Positions 1 to 11,808 of a stretch of 64,000 nt of DNA are shown in pieces. The stretch spans positions 4,354,501-4,418,500 of the forward strand of contig NZ_LT629758.1 in assembly GCF_900104725.1 (NCBI RefSeq), written 5' to 3'. Under the pieces are notes generated by a model. That model was not told the DNA's origin. It made no database searches and worked only from the letters and a program-made list of their open reading frames with translations. The DNA is from Actinoplanes derwentensis. GTDB lineage: Bacteria > Actinomycetota > Actinomycetes > Mycobacteriales > Micromonosporaceae. Both the position numbers and the translations under genes were made by a program. Every line of letters begins with the position of its first letter. Position 1 is the first letter of the stretch.

Positions 1-256
1 CGAGCACACCGGCGGGCCCAGGGTCGGCGGTCGCCGCGACGAGACGGTCCACCATGACGTCGGCACAGCCGGCGAACAGCGCGTACTTGTTCGGGAAGTG
101 CCGGTACAGCGCGGCGGCGCTGATGCCCACCGCGGCGGCGATCTCCTCCATCGAGGCCGCGTGGTAACCACGCTCGCTGAACACCTGGCCGGCCGCCTCG
201 ACGATGAGCTGCTTACGGTTGTGTGGTCGGGTGGCCGCGGTCGGCCCGGCAGTCAT
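1..256 (-). CDS. TetR-family transcriptional regulator, N-terminal part (runs off left edge)
   Basis: Translated from the ATG at 256, the minus strand gives 85 codons of a typical TetR N-terminus. The helix-turn-helix has the order EEIAAAVGISAAALYRHFPNK at about residues 44-64, preceded by the VFSERGYHAAS segment. The ligand-binding domain lies outside the window, so the inducer cannot be guessed. It is divergent from the multicopper oxidase gene at 394 and shares a 137-bp intergenic region with it, so control of that gene is plausible but inferred. Confidence 0.9.
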   Translation of the reverse strand, partial: MTAGPTAATRPHNRKQLIVEAAGQVFSERGYHAASMEEIAAAVGISAAALYRHFPNKYALFAGCADVMVDRLVAATADPGPAGVL

Positions 257-393
257 GCCGCCCAGTCAATCACAAGGTTTCCGGCGACCCGCCGACCGTG
301 ATCGACATCGCTCTCAGCGAATATTCAGATACATAAGCTTTAGATAGCTTTCCCTCAGCGAACTGCCATGGTCCACATTGAATCTCATCGACC
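257..393. promoter_or_regulatory. Divergent promoter region between tetR-like gene and multicopper oxidase
   Basis: This is an AT-rich island in a GC-rich genome, with its core at about 320-352. The 9-mer CTCAGCGAA occurs twice as a direct repeat, at 313-321 and 354-362, bracketing the AT-rich core. These could be regulator half-sites. No convincing Shine-Dalgarno precedes the ATG at 394. The assignment rests on position and composition only. Confidence 0.4.
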
Positions 394-1884
394 ATGACAG
401 CTACCCGCAACAAACGGCTGAGCCGACGGCACGTGCTCGCCGGAGTGTTCGGTGCCGGCGCCATCGCGGCGCTGGCCCGGATCGGCAGCGGCACCTCCTT
501 CGCCGAGGAGACCGCGACACCCCTGGTCGCCGCCACCGGCACCCTGCCGATCCCCGAGCAGTTGGTCGCCACCGAACAGGACGGTGTCTCGGTCTTCACC
601 CTGGCCGCCGGCACCGGCACCAACACCACCCTGATCAGCGGTAAGGAGATCGAGATCGCCGGCTACAACGGCACCTTCCTCGGCCCCACCATGATCGTCA
701 GCGACGGCGAGAAGGTCCGCTGGGACATCACCAACAACCTCGGCGACGAGACCACCGTGCACTGGCACGGCCTGCACATCGCCCCGTCGGCTGACGGCGG
801 CCCGCAGAACATCATCGAGGACGGCGCCACCTGGTCCCCGGAGACCACCATCAACCAGGGTGAGGCCTGCACCCTCTGGTACCACCCGCACGGCCTCGGC
901 ACCACCGCCGAGCAGGTCACCCTCGGCCTCGCCGGGATGCTGATCGTCGACGACGGCTCCGCCGAGAACGCCGCCCTGCCGAACGACTACGGCGCCGACG
1001 ACATCCCGATCATCATGCAGTCGGCCGCGATCACCAGCGCCGGGGCGTTCGCCACCACCAACAACAACTTCACCGCCGCAACGTCCACACTGAAGTTCCT
1101 GGTCAACGGGCACAGTGCGACAGACTCAACCCCCACCCTCACCATTTCGTACGGCCGGGCAAGGCTCCGTCTGCTCAACGCGTCGCTCACCGACAGCATC
1201 ACACTGGCCCGCTCCGACGGCGGCACCCTCACGCAGGTGGCAAGCGACGCCGGCCTGCTATCCGTACCCCTCTCGGTGTCGACCTTGCGGTTGAGCCCCG
1301 GCGAACGAGCCGAGATCGTCGTCGACCTGACCGCCGCCGACACCGCCGTCACCTTGCGGGCCACGGTCCGCAACACCACCAACGGCACCCGCTACACCGT
1401 GTCGATGCTGGAGGTGACCAGCACCGCGACGACCGTGGCCGACACCCTGCCGACCGTCCTGAACACGATCCCCGCCCTCGACACGACGGGCGCGACCACC
1501 CGAACCTTCACCCTCAGCAACAGCGGCGCGTCCATGCTGATCAACGGCATCGCCGGCACCACGATGGACATCATGGACGCCAATGCGGTGATGACCACCC
1601 TTGGCGCCGTCGAACAGTGGACGATCACCAACAGCAGCACGAACATCTACCACAACTTCCACCTGCACGACGTGCCGTTCCAGGTGGTCTCGGTAGCCGG
1701 AGCGGCCCCCACCGGCGCCAACCTGGGCTGGCGCGACACCATCGAGATCGTCCCCGGAACCACGGTGGTGATCAGGATGCAGTTCACCGACTACGCCGAC
1801 AACGAGTACATGTACATGCTGCACTGCCACAACATCATCCACGAGGACGACGGCATGATGCTGGGCCTGATGGTCATGTCCTGA
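394..1884 (+). CDS. Tat-exported multicopper oxidase
   Basis: This 496-residue protein should couple one-electron oxidation of a phenolic, metal or similar substrate to reduction of O2 to water outside the membrane. A twin-arginine signal (SRRHVLAG) followed by an Ala-rich hydrophobic stretch indicates folded export. All four copper motifs are visible: HWHG from residue 123, HPHG from 164, HNFHLH from 420 and HCHNIIHEDDGMM from 477. The type 1, 2 and 3 copper sites therefore look intact. Length and motif spacing fit the three-cupredoxin-domain CotA/CueO/bilirubin oxidase group. The substrate cannot be told from sequence. A TetR gene is divergent upstream. Confidence 0.93.
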   Translation: MTATRNKRLSRRHVLAGVFGAGAIAALARIGSGTSFAEETATPLVAATGTLPIPEQLVATEQDGVSVFTLAAGTGTNTTLISGKEIEIAGYNGTFLGPTMIVSDGEKVRWDITNNLGDETTVHWHGLHIAPSADGGPQNIIEDGATWSPETTINQGEACTLWYHPHGLGTTAEQVTLGLAGMLIVDDGSAENAALPNDYGADDIPIIMQSAAITSAGAFATTNNNFTAATSTLKFLVNGHSATDSTPTLTISYGRARLRLLNASLTDSITLARSDGGTLTQVASDAGLLSVPLSVSTLRLSPGERAEIVVDLTAADTAVTLRATVRNTTNGTRYTVSMLEVTSTATTVADTLPTVLNTIPALDTTGATTRTFTLSNSGASMLINGIAGTTMDIMDANAVMTTLGAVEQWTITNSSTNIYHNFHLHDVPFQVVSVAGAAPTGANLGWRDTIEIVPGTTVVIRMQFTDYADNEYMYMLHCHNIIHEDDGMMLGLMVMS

Positions 1885-1911
1885 CCCCGGACAGACCGGC
1901 GGGGCGGTGCG

Positions 1912-2175
1912 GCGATCTTCCTGCCCCGCCCCGCCGCACTCCTCGTCGAGGCCGGCCCGCCGCCCCGAGACGTCGACGTCCTCGTCGTCGGGGACGCGGA
2001 CGACGACGAACTGGCGGAGATAGCGACGAAGGCCGAGCGGCTGCTGGGCCGCGAAGTCAACATGCACCGTCTCTCCGCGGCGGCGTGGAACTCCACCACC
2101 ACCGAGGATCCGTTCGTCATCTCAGTCCGAAGCCGCCCCCGCTTCCCGCTCGGAAATCCGGCGATCCGGTCATGA
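1912..2175 (+). pseudogene. Remnant of MNT-type nucleotidyltransferase (antitoxin or HTH-NTase regulator)
   Basis: The reading frame ending TGA at 2173-2175 encodes GPPPRDVDVLVVGDADDDEL, then LGREVN and DPFVISVRSRPR. This is the C-terminal part of the actinobacterial minimal nucleotidyltransferase family that pairs with HEPN proteins. The catalytic GSW/GS motif expected just upstream of the DVD aspartates is replaced by LPRPA, and no N-terminal part or start codon is present. The last codons overlap an ATGA junction with the next remnant, which is the usual coupling of MNT-HEPN pairs. The identification is from remembered family motifs. Confidence 0.6.
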
Positions 2176-2559
2176 GGTGGCAACAGGGCCGCGCGACCAT
2201 CGACGCGATGATCGCGCGGCGAGCTGGAACGTATCCCCTCCTCGACCAGTTGAGCCCTCTTCAACGGCGCCCGCCCCGCCAGCGCGCGGTCTCCCCTGCG
2301 GGTCCGCCAACCGGGGCAGCCTGTCGACGAGCCGGGTCAGGAAGTGGGGTTCTCGTACCCCCGCGGCGGCGTCGGTGCTGATCAGTTTCGGCCACTGAAC
2401 CTGCTGGGCCTCGGCCACGACCGACTCCCCCGGTGGCGGGCTCCCGGCCCGCCGGAGGTAGCGCGTGAGCCACTCGGCGGGCAGCAGTGACTCGATCTTG
2501 TCGAGGGCCTCAGTGGCTGACTGTTCGGTCCCGTCGATCAGGCAGCACCCGCGCACCAT
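2170..2559 (-). CDS. Small hypothetical ORF downstream of the Rieske gene
   Basis: A 129-residue ORF starts at ATG 2559, twelve bases after the Rieske oxygenase stop and in the same frame. The first 95 or so codons have a strong G/C preference at third positions, as real genes here do. The rest runs antisense through the HEPN and nucleotidyltransferase remnants and looks non-coding. I recognise no domain and see no Shine-Dalgarno. It may be a gene fragment left at a deletion junction. Confidence 0.25.
   Translation of the reverse strand: MVRGCCLIDGTEQSATEALDKIESLLPAEWLTRYLRRAGSPPPGESVVAEAQQVQWPKLISTDAAAGVREPHFLTRLVDRLPRLADPQGRPRAGGAGAVEEGSTGRGGDTFQLAARSSRRWSRGPVATS
2172..2253 (+). pseudogene. 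Remnant of HEPN-domain toxin N-terminus
   Basis: ATG at 2172 overlaps the stop of the nucleotidyltransferase remnant. It reads MRWQQGRATIDAMIARR and then loses one base near 2217-2221. In the shifted frame the sequence continues ELERIPSS before a stop at 2251. The W-x2-GR-x-TID-x-MI...ELERIP pattern matches the start of HEPN proteins that follow MNT genes. Everything downstream of about 20 codons is gone, so no active toxin can be made. Confidence 0.55.
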
Positions 2560-2571
2560 GGTTGTGGAAGG

Positions 2572-3699
2572 TCAGGGCGGGGTGATGCCGAGGCGGGTGA
2601 GGACCCAGTCGTGGAAGGCGCCGATGTGGTGTTCGGAGGGGACCAGGACTCCGCCTCGGGCGTAGGCGCGGGAGTTCATCGCGGGCTGGCAGCGTTCGCA
2701 CGCGTCGAAGTCCTGCACGTTGACGCGGTGGAACAGTTCGACCGAGCGGGACACGTCGCGGCCCGAGGTGACCACCTCGTTGGTGTAGAGCCAGTCGCAT
2801 TCGACGATGGTGCGGTCGGCGGCGACCGGGTACATCCGGTGCAGGATGATGTGGTCGGGCACCAGGTTGACGAAGACCTGCGGTTTGATGGTGATCGCGT
2901 AATAGCGCCGGTCCTGGTCCTCGCTGAGGCCGGGGAGGGTGTCGAAACCAACGGATCCGTCGACGGTGAAGCCCTGGATCTCGGTGCCGAACTCGGCGCC
3001 GTGGCCGACGTAGTACTGGGCGGCATAACCGTCGGCGAACTCCGGCAGCACCTCGGTCAGCTCGGGATGGATCGTCGCGCAGTGGTAGCACTCCATGAAG
3101 TTCTCGACGATCAACTTCCAGTTCGCCTTCACGTCGTACGTGATCCGCCGGCCCACCTGGAGCGTGTCGATCTCGTACGAGTCGATCGCCGCGAGGGTGC
3201 CGAGTCGTTCGGTGACCGCGCCCATCACGTCGTCCTCGAACGATGGCGGCTCGTCGGCCAGGCACACCCACACGTAGCCGATCCATTCACGCAGATGCAC
3301 ATTGACGAGCCCGTACTCAACACGATCAACATCAGGCATCTTGGTCAAGTTTGGCGCCGCGATGAGCTTGCCGTCCAGACCATAGGTCCAGGCGTGGTAC
3401 GGACATTGGAAAGCCCGTTTGGTCTCGCCGCTCTCCTCGGTGCACAGTTTCGCGCCCCGATGCCGGCAGATGTTCAGGAACGCCCGGAGCGAGCCGCCCT
3501 TGCCGCGGACGATGAGGACGCTCTCCCGGCCGACCTCGACCGACTTGAAGCTTCCGGGGTTCGGCAGCTCTGACGCGCGCACCGCGCAGAACCACATGTT
3601 CTCGAAGATCCGCGACTGTTCGAGGGCGAAGACCGCGGGATCGGTGTAGTAGTGGCCGGGCAGAGTGGGGATGAGGCTCGCGGGGAGGCTGGTGGTCAC
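2572..3699 (-). CDS. Rieske non-heme iron oxygenase, glycine-betaine-demethylase (GbcA)-like
   Basis: This 375-residue alpha subunit probably removes one methyl of glycine betaine as formaldehyde to give dimethylglycine. The Rieske 2Fe-2S ligands are C78-x-H80 and C99-x2-H102. The mononuclear iron motif N200-x2-E203-x2-H206-x4-H211 is intact. The start chosen is GTG 3699, preceded by AGAGGTG at good spacing; longer versions would overlap the upstream gene. It follows the dimethylglycine-dehydrogenase-like gene by 10 bp, so the two are probably one operon. Its electron donors are probably the reductase and ferredoxin at 7228-8726. The substrate is inferred from context; stachydrine or carnitine-type substrates are alternatives. 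Confidence 0.85.
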   Translation of the reverse strand: MTTSLPASLIPTLPGHYYTDPAVFALEQSRIFENMWFCAVRASELPNPGSFKSVEVGRESVLIVRGKGGSLRAFLNICRHRGAKLCTEESGETKRAFQCPYHAWTYGLDGKLIAAPNLTKMPDVDRVEYGLVNVHLREWIGYVWVCLADEPPSFEDDVMGAVTERLGTLAAIDSYEIDTLQVGRRITYDVKANWKLIVENFMECYHCATIHPELTEVLPEFADGYAAQYYVGHGAEFGTEIQGFTVDGSVGFDTLPGLSEDQDRRYYAITIKPQVFVNLVPDHIILHRMYPVAADRTIVECDWLYTNEVVTSGRDVSRSVELFHRVNVQDFDACERCQPAMNSRAYARGGVLVPSEHHIGAFHDWVLTRLGITPP

Positions 3700-3709
3700 G
3701 ACAGCACCT

Positions 3710-6318
<2,609 letters not shown>

Positions 6319-7095
6319 CTAACCGACCCAGCCCATCCGGTTGCTCACCTCGTCGGCGGCGGCCAGAACCTGCTTGGCAACCTCTGGGAAAGCGGCTCTG
6401 ATCAGGCGATACGCCGGGCCGGAGACACTGAGGGCGGCTACCACCGAGCCGTCAGCGCCGCGGATCGGCGCGGCGATCGCGTTGAGGCCCACCTCGTACT
6501 CCTCGGCGGTGAACGCCCAGCCCGTGGACCGGGCCCGGTCCAGTTCGGCGGCCAGTTCGGCCGCGCCGGTGACGGTGGCGACGGTGAAGCGTTCCAGCGG
6601 CTGGCCGAGCACCGACTCGCGGACCGCGGCCGGGGCGAACGCGAGCAGGACCTTGCCGCTGGACGTGGCGTGCAGCGGGGTCTGTTTGCCGATCCAGTCG
6701 TGGCTGGCCACCGAGGCGGCGCCCCGGCTCTGCGAGACGTTGACGGCGCGGTCGCTGTCCAGGATCGCGATGTTGACGGTCTCGCCGAGTTCGGCGGCGA
6801 GTTGTTCGCACGCGGCGTGGCCCTGCCGGCTGACGTCGAGCTGGGCGGCGACCGAGCCGGCGAGCCGGACGATCCCGAGGCCGAGACGGTACGTGCCGCG
6901 GTCCTGCGCCTGTTCGACGAAACCACGGTTCTCCAGGGCTGCGAGCAGGCGAAACGCGGTGGATTTGTGCACACCGAGCTCCTTGCCGATCTCGGTCACT
7001 CCGGCGGCGCGCCGGTGGGCCAGGATCTCCAGGATGCTCAGGGCACGGTCGACGGACTGCACGAGGGCCGGACCGGGCTCGCGTTCGTTGCTCAT
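6319..7095 (-). CDS. IclR-family transcriptional regulator of the betaine locus
   Basis: This 258-residue regulator has an N-terminal winged helix-turn-helix (SVDRALSILEIL, then GVTEIGKELGVHKSTAFRLL) and a C-terminal IclR effector domain (SSGKVLLAFAP and IAAPIRGADGSVVAALSVSGP are family signatures). The start chosen is ATG 7095; an upstream TTG at 7134 is possible. It lies between the two divergent catabolic transcription units, so it is the obvious local regulator. The ligand is unknown, with choline, betaine or dimethylglycine as candidates. A perfect GGAAATTTCC palindrome just upstream suggests autoregulation. Confidence 0.92.
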   Translation of the reverse strand: MSNEREPGPALVQSVDRALSILEILAHRRAAGVTEIGKELGVHKSTAFRLLAALENRGFVEQAQDRGTYRLGLGIVRLAGSVAAQLDVSRQGHAACEQLAAELGETVNIAILDSDRAVNVSQSRGAASVASHDWIGKQTPLHATSSGKVLLAFAPAAVRESVLGQPLERFTVATVTGAAELAAELDRARSTGWAFTAEEYEVGLNAIAAPIRGADGSVVAALSVSGPAYRLIRAAFPEVAKQVLAAADEVSNRMGWVG

Positions 7096-7227
7096 GGCGC
7101 AACGATAGGGCAGGAAATTTCCGGGAGGTTGCAAGACGTGACCGCTCGTTGACGGAGTCTTGACTATCGATCAAATCCCCGGGCAGTCTGTTGCGGATCT
7201 CGGGAGCTGTTTCGTTTTGCACAACGA
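7096..7227. promoter_or_regulatory. Divergent promoter between iclR-like gene and the large catabolic operon
   Basis: Two palindromes stand out. GGAAATTTCC at 7113-7122 is 17 bp from the regulator start and resembles the core of the classical IclR operator. TTCGTT-ttgcac-AACGAA at 7211-7228 abuts the proposed start of the ferredoxin reductase gene. TTGACG and TTGACT hexamers near 7149-7162 could be -35 elements of the plus-strand operon. Assignment is from position and symmetry. Confidence 0.45.
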
Positions 7228-8385
7228 ATGGCGGTTTGCTGCGTGCGGAAAGTCGTGATTGTCGGGGCCGCCCTGGCGGGGCTGAGCGCCGCGCGCGCTC
7301 TGCGCCGGCAGTCCTTCCCCGGCGAGATCGTGGTCGTCGGATCCGAACGGCACCAACCGTACGATCGCCCGCCGCTCTCCAAGGATTTTCTGACCGGCGC
7401 CGTCACGGCCGCCGACATCGCTCTCGGTGGTGACGACGACTTCGGTGCACAGTGGCGGCTCGGCGTCACAGCCGTCCGCCTCGATCCGGCCGACCGCAGT
7501 GTCCACCTCGACGACGGCGACCGGATCCGGGCCGACGCGGTGGTCATCGCCACCGGCGCACGGGCCCGGGAGCTGGGCAATCCCGGCGGCCTGGCGGGAG
7601 TCCACACACTGCGCACACTGGACGACGCGGTCGCCCTGCGCGACGAACTGATGCCCGGCGCCCGGCTGGTAGTGATCGGTGCCGGTTTCATCGGCGCGGA
7701 GGTCGCCTCCAGCGCCCGGTCGCTGGGCCTGGACGTCACCGTCGTCGAGACCCTGCCGACGCCGCTGGCCGGACCGCTCGGCCCGGAGATGGGCGGCATC
7801 TGCGCACAGCTGCACGGCGACCACGGGGTGCGGCTGCTGACCGGGGTGCCGGTGAGCGCGCTGTCCGGAACGGATCGGGTCGAGGCGGTCGAGTTGGCCG
7901 ACGGGACCCGGTTGCCGGCCGACGTGGTGGTGGCCGGGATCGGCGCGCTGCCCAACGTGGAGTGGCTGGCGGGTTCCGGCCTGACCATCGCCGGTGGCGT
8001 CGTGACCGATTCCGCCGGGGCGACGAACCTGCCCGGTGTATTCGCGACCGGCGACTGCGCGGTGGCCGCCGGCGGGCGCCGCTCCGAGCACTGGACCCAC
8101 GCCGTGGAGCATCCCGCCATCGCGGTGGCCACGCTGCTCGGCGGCACCGCGCCGGCTCTGAAGGCGCCGTATTTCTGGTCCGATCAGTACGGCGTACGCC
8201 TCCAGTTCGCCGGGCACCACGAGCCGGGCGACAGTGTCCGGGTCGTCGAGGGTGACCCGGCGGACCGCAGCTTCCTGGCCCTGTACGAGCGGGACGGCCA
8301 CCCGGTCGCCGTGCTCGGCATGAACCAGCCGAAACAGTTCACCCGGTGGCGGCGCCAGTTGCGCGCCGCGCCTCAGGAGGCTTGA
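7228..8385 (+). CDS. FAD/NAD(P)H-dependent ferredoxin reductase of a Rieske oxygenase system
   Basis: This 385-residue protein has the two-Rossmann layout of the BphA4/ThcD group: an FAD motif near the N-terminus (VIVGAALAGLSAARAL), PYDRPPLSK, a second NAD(P) motif (VIGAGFIGAEVASSARSLG) and the FATGDCA FAD-closing motif. It would pass electrons from NAD(P)H to the Rieske ferredoxin encoded next. The start could be ATG 7228 or GTG 7243; neither has a clear Shine-Dalgarno, and the palindrome at 7211-7228 would overlap the first. It is the first gene of the plus-strand operon, overlapping the ferredoxin gene by one base (TGATG). Confidence 0.9.
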   Translation: MAVCCVRKVVIVGAALAGLSAARALRRQSFPGEIVVVGSERHQPYDRPPLSKDFLTGAVTAADIALGGDDDFGAQWRLGVTAVRLDPADRSVHLDDGDRIRADAVVIATGARARELGNPGGLAGVHTLRTLDDAVALRDELMPGARLVVIGAGFIGAEVASSARSLGLDVTVVETLPTPLAGPLGPEMGGICAQLHGDHGVRLLTGVPVSALSGTDRVEAVELADGTRLPADVVVAGIGALPNVEWLAGSGLTIAGGVVTDSAGATNLPGVFATGDCAVAAGGRRSEHWTHAVEHPAIAVATLLGGTAPALKAPYFWSDQYGVRLQFAGHHEPGDSVRVVEGDPADRSFLALYERDGHPVAVLGMNQPKQFTRWRRQLRAAPQEA

Positions 8386-8726
8386 TGTCGCAGCCCGTCT
8401 GCCCACTCAGTTCGATACCGCCCGGTGAGGCGTACCGGTGGGAGGTGGATCCGCCGGTGGCGATCTTCCACACCGAGGACGGTGAGGTCTTCGCGATCGA
8501 CGACACCTGCACCCACCAGGACGCGTCACTGGCCGACGGCTGGCTGGAGGGCTGCGAGGTGGAGTGCCCGTTGCACGCGTCCAAATTCGATCTGCGCACC
8601 GGGCGGGTGGACGCGCCCCCGGCGAAGAGACCGGTCCGGGTCCACCGGGTCGAGGTGACCGGCGGCATGGTGCACGTCGAACTCTCCCGGGAAGCGCCCA
8701 ATCTGCCACCGGGGGTGAAGCCATGA
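8385..8726 (+). CDS. Rieske-type [2Fe-2S] ferredoxin
   Basis: This 113-residue single-domain Rieske ferredoxin has cluster ligands CTHQDASL and [13 protein letters not shown], in the order C-x-H then C-x2-H. Small proteins of this type shuttle single electrons from a flavin reductase to the terminal oxygenase. Its stop overlaps the choline dehydrogenase start (ATGA at 8723). An AGGAGG-like site precedes the ATG. No other terminal Rieske oxygenase is present in the window, so the oxygenase at 2572-3699 is its natural partner (inference). Confidence 0.93.
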   Translation: MSQPVCPLSSIPPGEAYRWEVDPPVAIFHTEDGEVFAIDDTCTHQDASLADGWLEGCEVECPLHASKFDLRTGRVDAPPAKRPVRVHRVEVTGGMVHVELSREAPNLPPGVKP

Positions 8727-10381
8727 CTCGGTACGACTTCGTGATCGTCGGTGGCGGATCGGCCGGATCGGCGCTGGCCAACCGGCTGTCGGCCGACCCC
8801 TCGAACAAGGTCCTCGTCCTGGAGGCGGGCCGCCCGGACTATCCGTGGGACGTGTTCGTGCACATGCCGGCGGCGCTGCCGTTCCCGATCGGCAGCCGGT
8901 TCTACGACTGGAAGTACGAGTCGGAACCCGAGCCGCACATGAACGATCGCCGCATCTATCACGCTCGCGGCAAGGTTCTCGGTGGCTCCAGCAGCATCAA
9001 CGGGATGATCTTCCAGCGGGGCAATCCCCTGGACTACGAGCGCTGGGCCGCCGACCCGGGCATGGAGTCGTGGGACTACGCGCACTGCCTGCCGTACTTC
9101 AACAAGATGGAGAACTGCCTGGCCGCCGACCCGGACGACCCGTTCCGCGGGCATGACGGGCCGCTGGTGCTGGAACGCGGGCCGGGCACGAATCCGCTGT
9201 TCGGGGCGATGCTGGAAGCCAGCCGGCAGGCCGGTTACCCGGCCACCGGCGACGTCAACGGGGAACGGCAGGAAGGCTTCGCCCTCTTCGATCGCAACAT
9301 CAGCCGGGGTCGCCGTCTCTCCGCGGCGGGCGCTTACCTGCACCCGGCGATGAGCAGGCCCAACGTGACGGTACGGACCAGGGCGCTGGTGTCCCGCGTG
9401 CTGTTCCAGGGCGATCGCGCGGTCGGGGTCGAATACTTCAAAGGCAACAGCAGGACCCCACTCCGGGCGTACGCCGACGAAGTGATCCTTTGCGGTGGGG
9501 CCGTCAACACGCCGCAACTGTTGCAGTTGTCCGGGGTGGGCAACACCGCCGAACTGGCGGCCCTCGGCATCGACCCGGTGCACCACCTGCCGGGGGTCGG
9601 CGAGAACATGCAGGACCATCTCGAGGTCTACATCCAGTACAAATGCACCCAGCCGGTGTCGGTGCAGCCGTACCTGAAGTGGCGGTACCGGCCGTGGATC
9701 GGCGCGCAGTGGCTGTTCCTGCGCAGTGGGCCGGGCGCGACCAACCACTTCGAAGCAGGTGGTTTCGTCCGCAGCAACGACACCGTCGCCTACCCGAACC
9801 TGATGTTCCACTTCCTGCCGATCGCGGTCCGCTACGACGGTTCGGCACCGGCCGGCGGCCACGGTTATCAGGTGCACGTCGGGCCGATGTACTCCGACGC
9901 CCGTGGCTCGGTGAAGATCGTCAGCCGGGATCCGCGCGAACATCCGGCGCTGCGTTTCAACTATCTCTCCACCGACCAGGACCGCCGCGAGTGGGTGGAG
10001 GCGGTGCGGGTGGCCCGGAACATCCTCAACCAGCAGGCCCTGGAGCCGTTCAACGGTGGGGAGACGTCGCCGGGGGCGGCGGTGCAGTCCGACGAGGAGA
10101 TCCTCGACTGGGTGAGGCGCGAGGGGGAGACCGCCCTGCACCCGTCGTGTACGGCCAGGATGGGGATCGACGAGATGTCGGTGGTCGAGCCGGAGAGCAT
10201 GCGGGTGCACGGGCTACGTGGGCTGCGGGCCGTCGACGCGTCGGTGATGCCGTACGTCACCAACGGCAACATCTACGCCCCGGTGATGATGGTCGCCGAG
10301 AAGGCCGCCGACCTGATCCTCGGCAACACTCCCCTGGATCCGATCAAGATCCCGTTCTTCCGGCAGGACAGTGACGCATGA
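8723..10381 (+). CDS. betA: Choline dehydrogenase (GMC oxidoreductase)
   Basis: This 552-residue protein, close to the usual BetA length, oxidises choline to betaine aldehyde with FAD. The N-terminal FAD motif [15 protein letters not shown], the GMC signature [15 protein letters not shown] and the active-site His473 ([10 protein letters not shown]) with Asn514 (VTNGNIYAP) are all present. The start is ATG 8723, overlapping the ferredoxin stop. It overlaps betB at its 3' end by four bases. The pairing with betB and a betaine importer supports choline over other GMC alcohol substrates. Confidence 0.92.
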   Translation: MTRYDFVIVGGGSAGSALANRLSADPSNKVLVLEAGRPDYPWDVFVHMPAALPFPIGSRFYDWKYESEPEPHMNDRRIYHARGKVLGGSSSINGMIFQRGNPLDYERWAADPGMESWDYAHCLPYFNKMENCLAADPDDPFRGHDGPLVLERGPGTNPLFGAMLEASRQAGYPATGDVNGERQEGFALFDRNISRGRRLSAAGAYLHPAMSRPNVTVRTRALVSRVLFQGDRAVGVEYFKGNSRTPLRAYADEVILCGGAVNTPQLLQLSGVGNTAELAALGIDPVHHLPGVGENMQDHLEVYIQYKCTQPVSVQPYLKWRYRPWIGAQWLFLRSGPGATNHFEAGGFVRSNDTVAYPNLMFHFLPIAVRYDGSAPAGGHGYQVHVGPMYSDARGSVKIVSRDPREHPALRFNYLSTDQDRREWVEAVRVARNILNQQALEPFNGGETSPGAAVQSDEEILDWVRREGETALHPSCTARMGIDEMSVVEPESMRVHGLRGLRAVDASVMPYVTNGNIYAPVMMVAEKAADLILGNTPLDPIKIPFFRQDSDA

Positions 10382-11784
10382 GGAAAATCCACTGCCCGGC
10401 CGACGGAAGCCTGGTCGCCACGGTTCCCGAACACACTCGCGCGGACACGATCGCCGCGATCGGCGTCGCCCGTCAGGCCTTCGACGACGGCCCGTGGCCG
10501 CGCACTCCGGCGGTCGAACGAGGTGCGCTGTTGCAGCGGGTCGCCGAGTTGATCACACGGGACAAGGATGAGCTGGCCCGCGCCGAGTCGCTGGACACCG
10601 GAAAACGACTCGTCGAAGCTGAATACGACATCGCGGATGTCTCGGCTTGCTTTCGTTACTACGGCGGGCTCGCGGCCACCGACGCCGGGCGGGTGATCGA
10701 CACCGGGCGCACCGACGCGATCAGCCGGGTCGAACACGAGCCGATCGGCGTCTGCGGCCTGATCACCCCATGGAACTATCCGCTGCTCCAGACGTCCTGG
10801 AAGGTCGCTCCGGCCCTGGCCGCCGGCAACACCTTCGTGCTGAAGCCCAGCGAACTGACCCCGTCCACCGCGATCCGGCTGATGGCGCTGCTGGCCGAGG
10901 CCGGACTGCCGGACGGGGTGGCGAACCTGGTGCTGGGCGCCGGCGCCGAGGTCGGCGCGCCGCTGGCCGAGCACCCGGACGTGGACATGGTGTCGTTCAC
11001 CGGCAGCCTGCGCACCGGGCGGCTGCTGATGGCCGCCGCCGCGGCCACGATCAAACGGGTCGCGCTGGAACTCGGTGGCAAGAACCCGAACGTGGTGTTC
11101 GCCGACGCCGACTTCGACACTGCCGTCGACATGGCACTGACCGCGGTGTTCCTGCACTCCGGCCAGGTCTGTTCGGCCGGAGCGCGGCTGATCGTCGAGG
11201 AGTCGATCCACGACCGGTTCGTGGACGCGGTCGTCGAGCGGGCGCAACGGATCCGCCTCGGTGGGCCGTTCGACGAGCAGGCCGAGACCGGGCCGCTGAT
11301 CTCCGCGGAGCATCTGGCCAAGGTCGAGGACTACGTGGCCGCCGGGATCGCCGAGGGGGCGGTGCTGCGCTGCGGGGGGAAGCGACTCGACGGGCCGGGG
11401 TTCTTCTACCCGCCGACGATCCTGGACGGCTGCCGCTCCGGGATGACGGTGGTGCGGGACGAGTCGTTCGGGCCGGTGCTGACCGTGGAGACGTTCAGCG
11501 GCGAGGACGAGGCGGTCCGGATCGCCAACGACACCGAGTACGGGCTGGCCGGGGCGGTGTGGACACGTGACGCCGGGAAGGCCCAGCGGGTCGCGCGGCG
11601 ACTGCGGCACGGCACCGTGTGGATCAACGACTTCCACCCGTACGTCCCGCAGGCCGAATGGGGCGGTTTCAAGCAGTCCGGCAACGGTCGCGAACTGGGT
11701 CCCACCGGCCTGAACGAGTACCGCGAGAGCAAGCACGTCTGGCAGAACATCGACCCCCGCCCCCAGAACTGGTTCCGGTCTTAA
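10378..11784 (+). CDS. betB: Betaine aldehyde dehydrogenase
   Basis: This 468-residue NAD(P)-dependent aldehyde dehydrogenase should convert betaine aldehyde to glycine betaine. Catalytic Cys265 (SGQVCSAGA) and general base Glu231 (LELGGKNPN) are in place, with PWNYPL and KPSELTP cofactor-binding motifs. It is slightly shorter than the 490-residue E. coli BetB. It is coupled to betA by ATGA, and a 24-bp gap with an AAAGGAG site leads to the ABC ATPase. Confidence 0.92.
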   Translation: MRKIHCPADGSLVATVPEHTRADTIAAIGVARQAFDDGPWPRTPAVERGALLQRVAELITRDKDELARAESLDTGKRLVEAEYDIADVSACFRYYGGLAATDAGRVIDTGRTDAISRVEHEPIGVCGLITPWNYPLLQTSWKVAPALAAGNTFVLKPSELTPSTAIRLMALLAEAGLPDGVANLVLGAGAEVGAPLAEHPDVDMVSFTGSLRTGRLLMAAAAATIKRVALELGGKNPNVVFADADFDTAVDMALTAVFLHSGQVCSAGARLIVEESIHDRFVDAVVERAQRIRLGGPFDEQAETGPLISAEHLAKVEDYVAAGIAEGAVLRCGGKRLDGPGFFYPPTILDGCRSGMTVVRDESFGPVLTVETFSGEDEAVRIANDTEYGLAGAVWTRDAGKAQRVARRLRHGTVWINDFHPYVPQAEWGGFKQSGNGRELGPTGLNEYRESKHVWQNIDPRPQNWFRS

Positions 11785-11808
11785 GAAGTCCCTGACAAAG
11801 GAGTCATC

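Noticed and set aside
1617..2381. Plus-strand open frame spanning the 3' end of the multicopper oxidase and the remnant region
   Set aside because: Its first part is out of frame within the oxidase. The conserved NTase residues are in a different frame.
7096..7227. Glycine or other riboswitch ahead of the catabolic operon
   Set aside because: I looked for tandem aptamer-like stems because the end product is glycine. The region is too short and shows only small palindromes.
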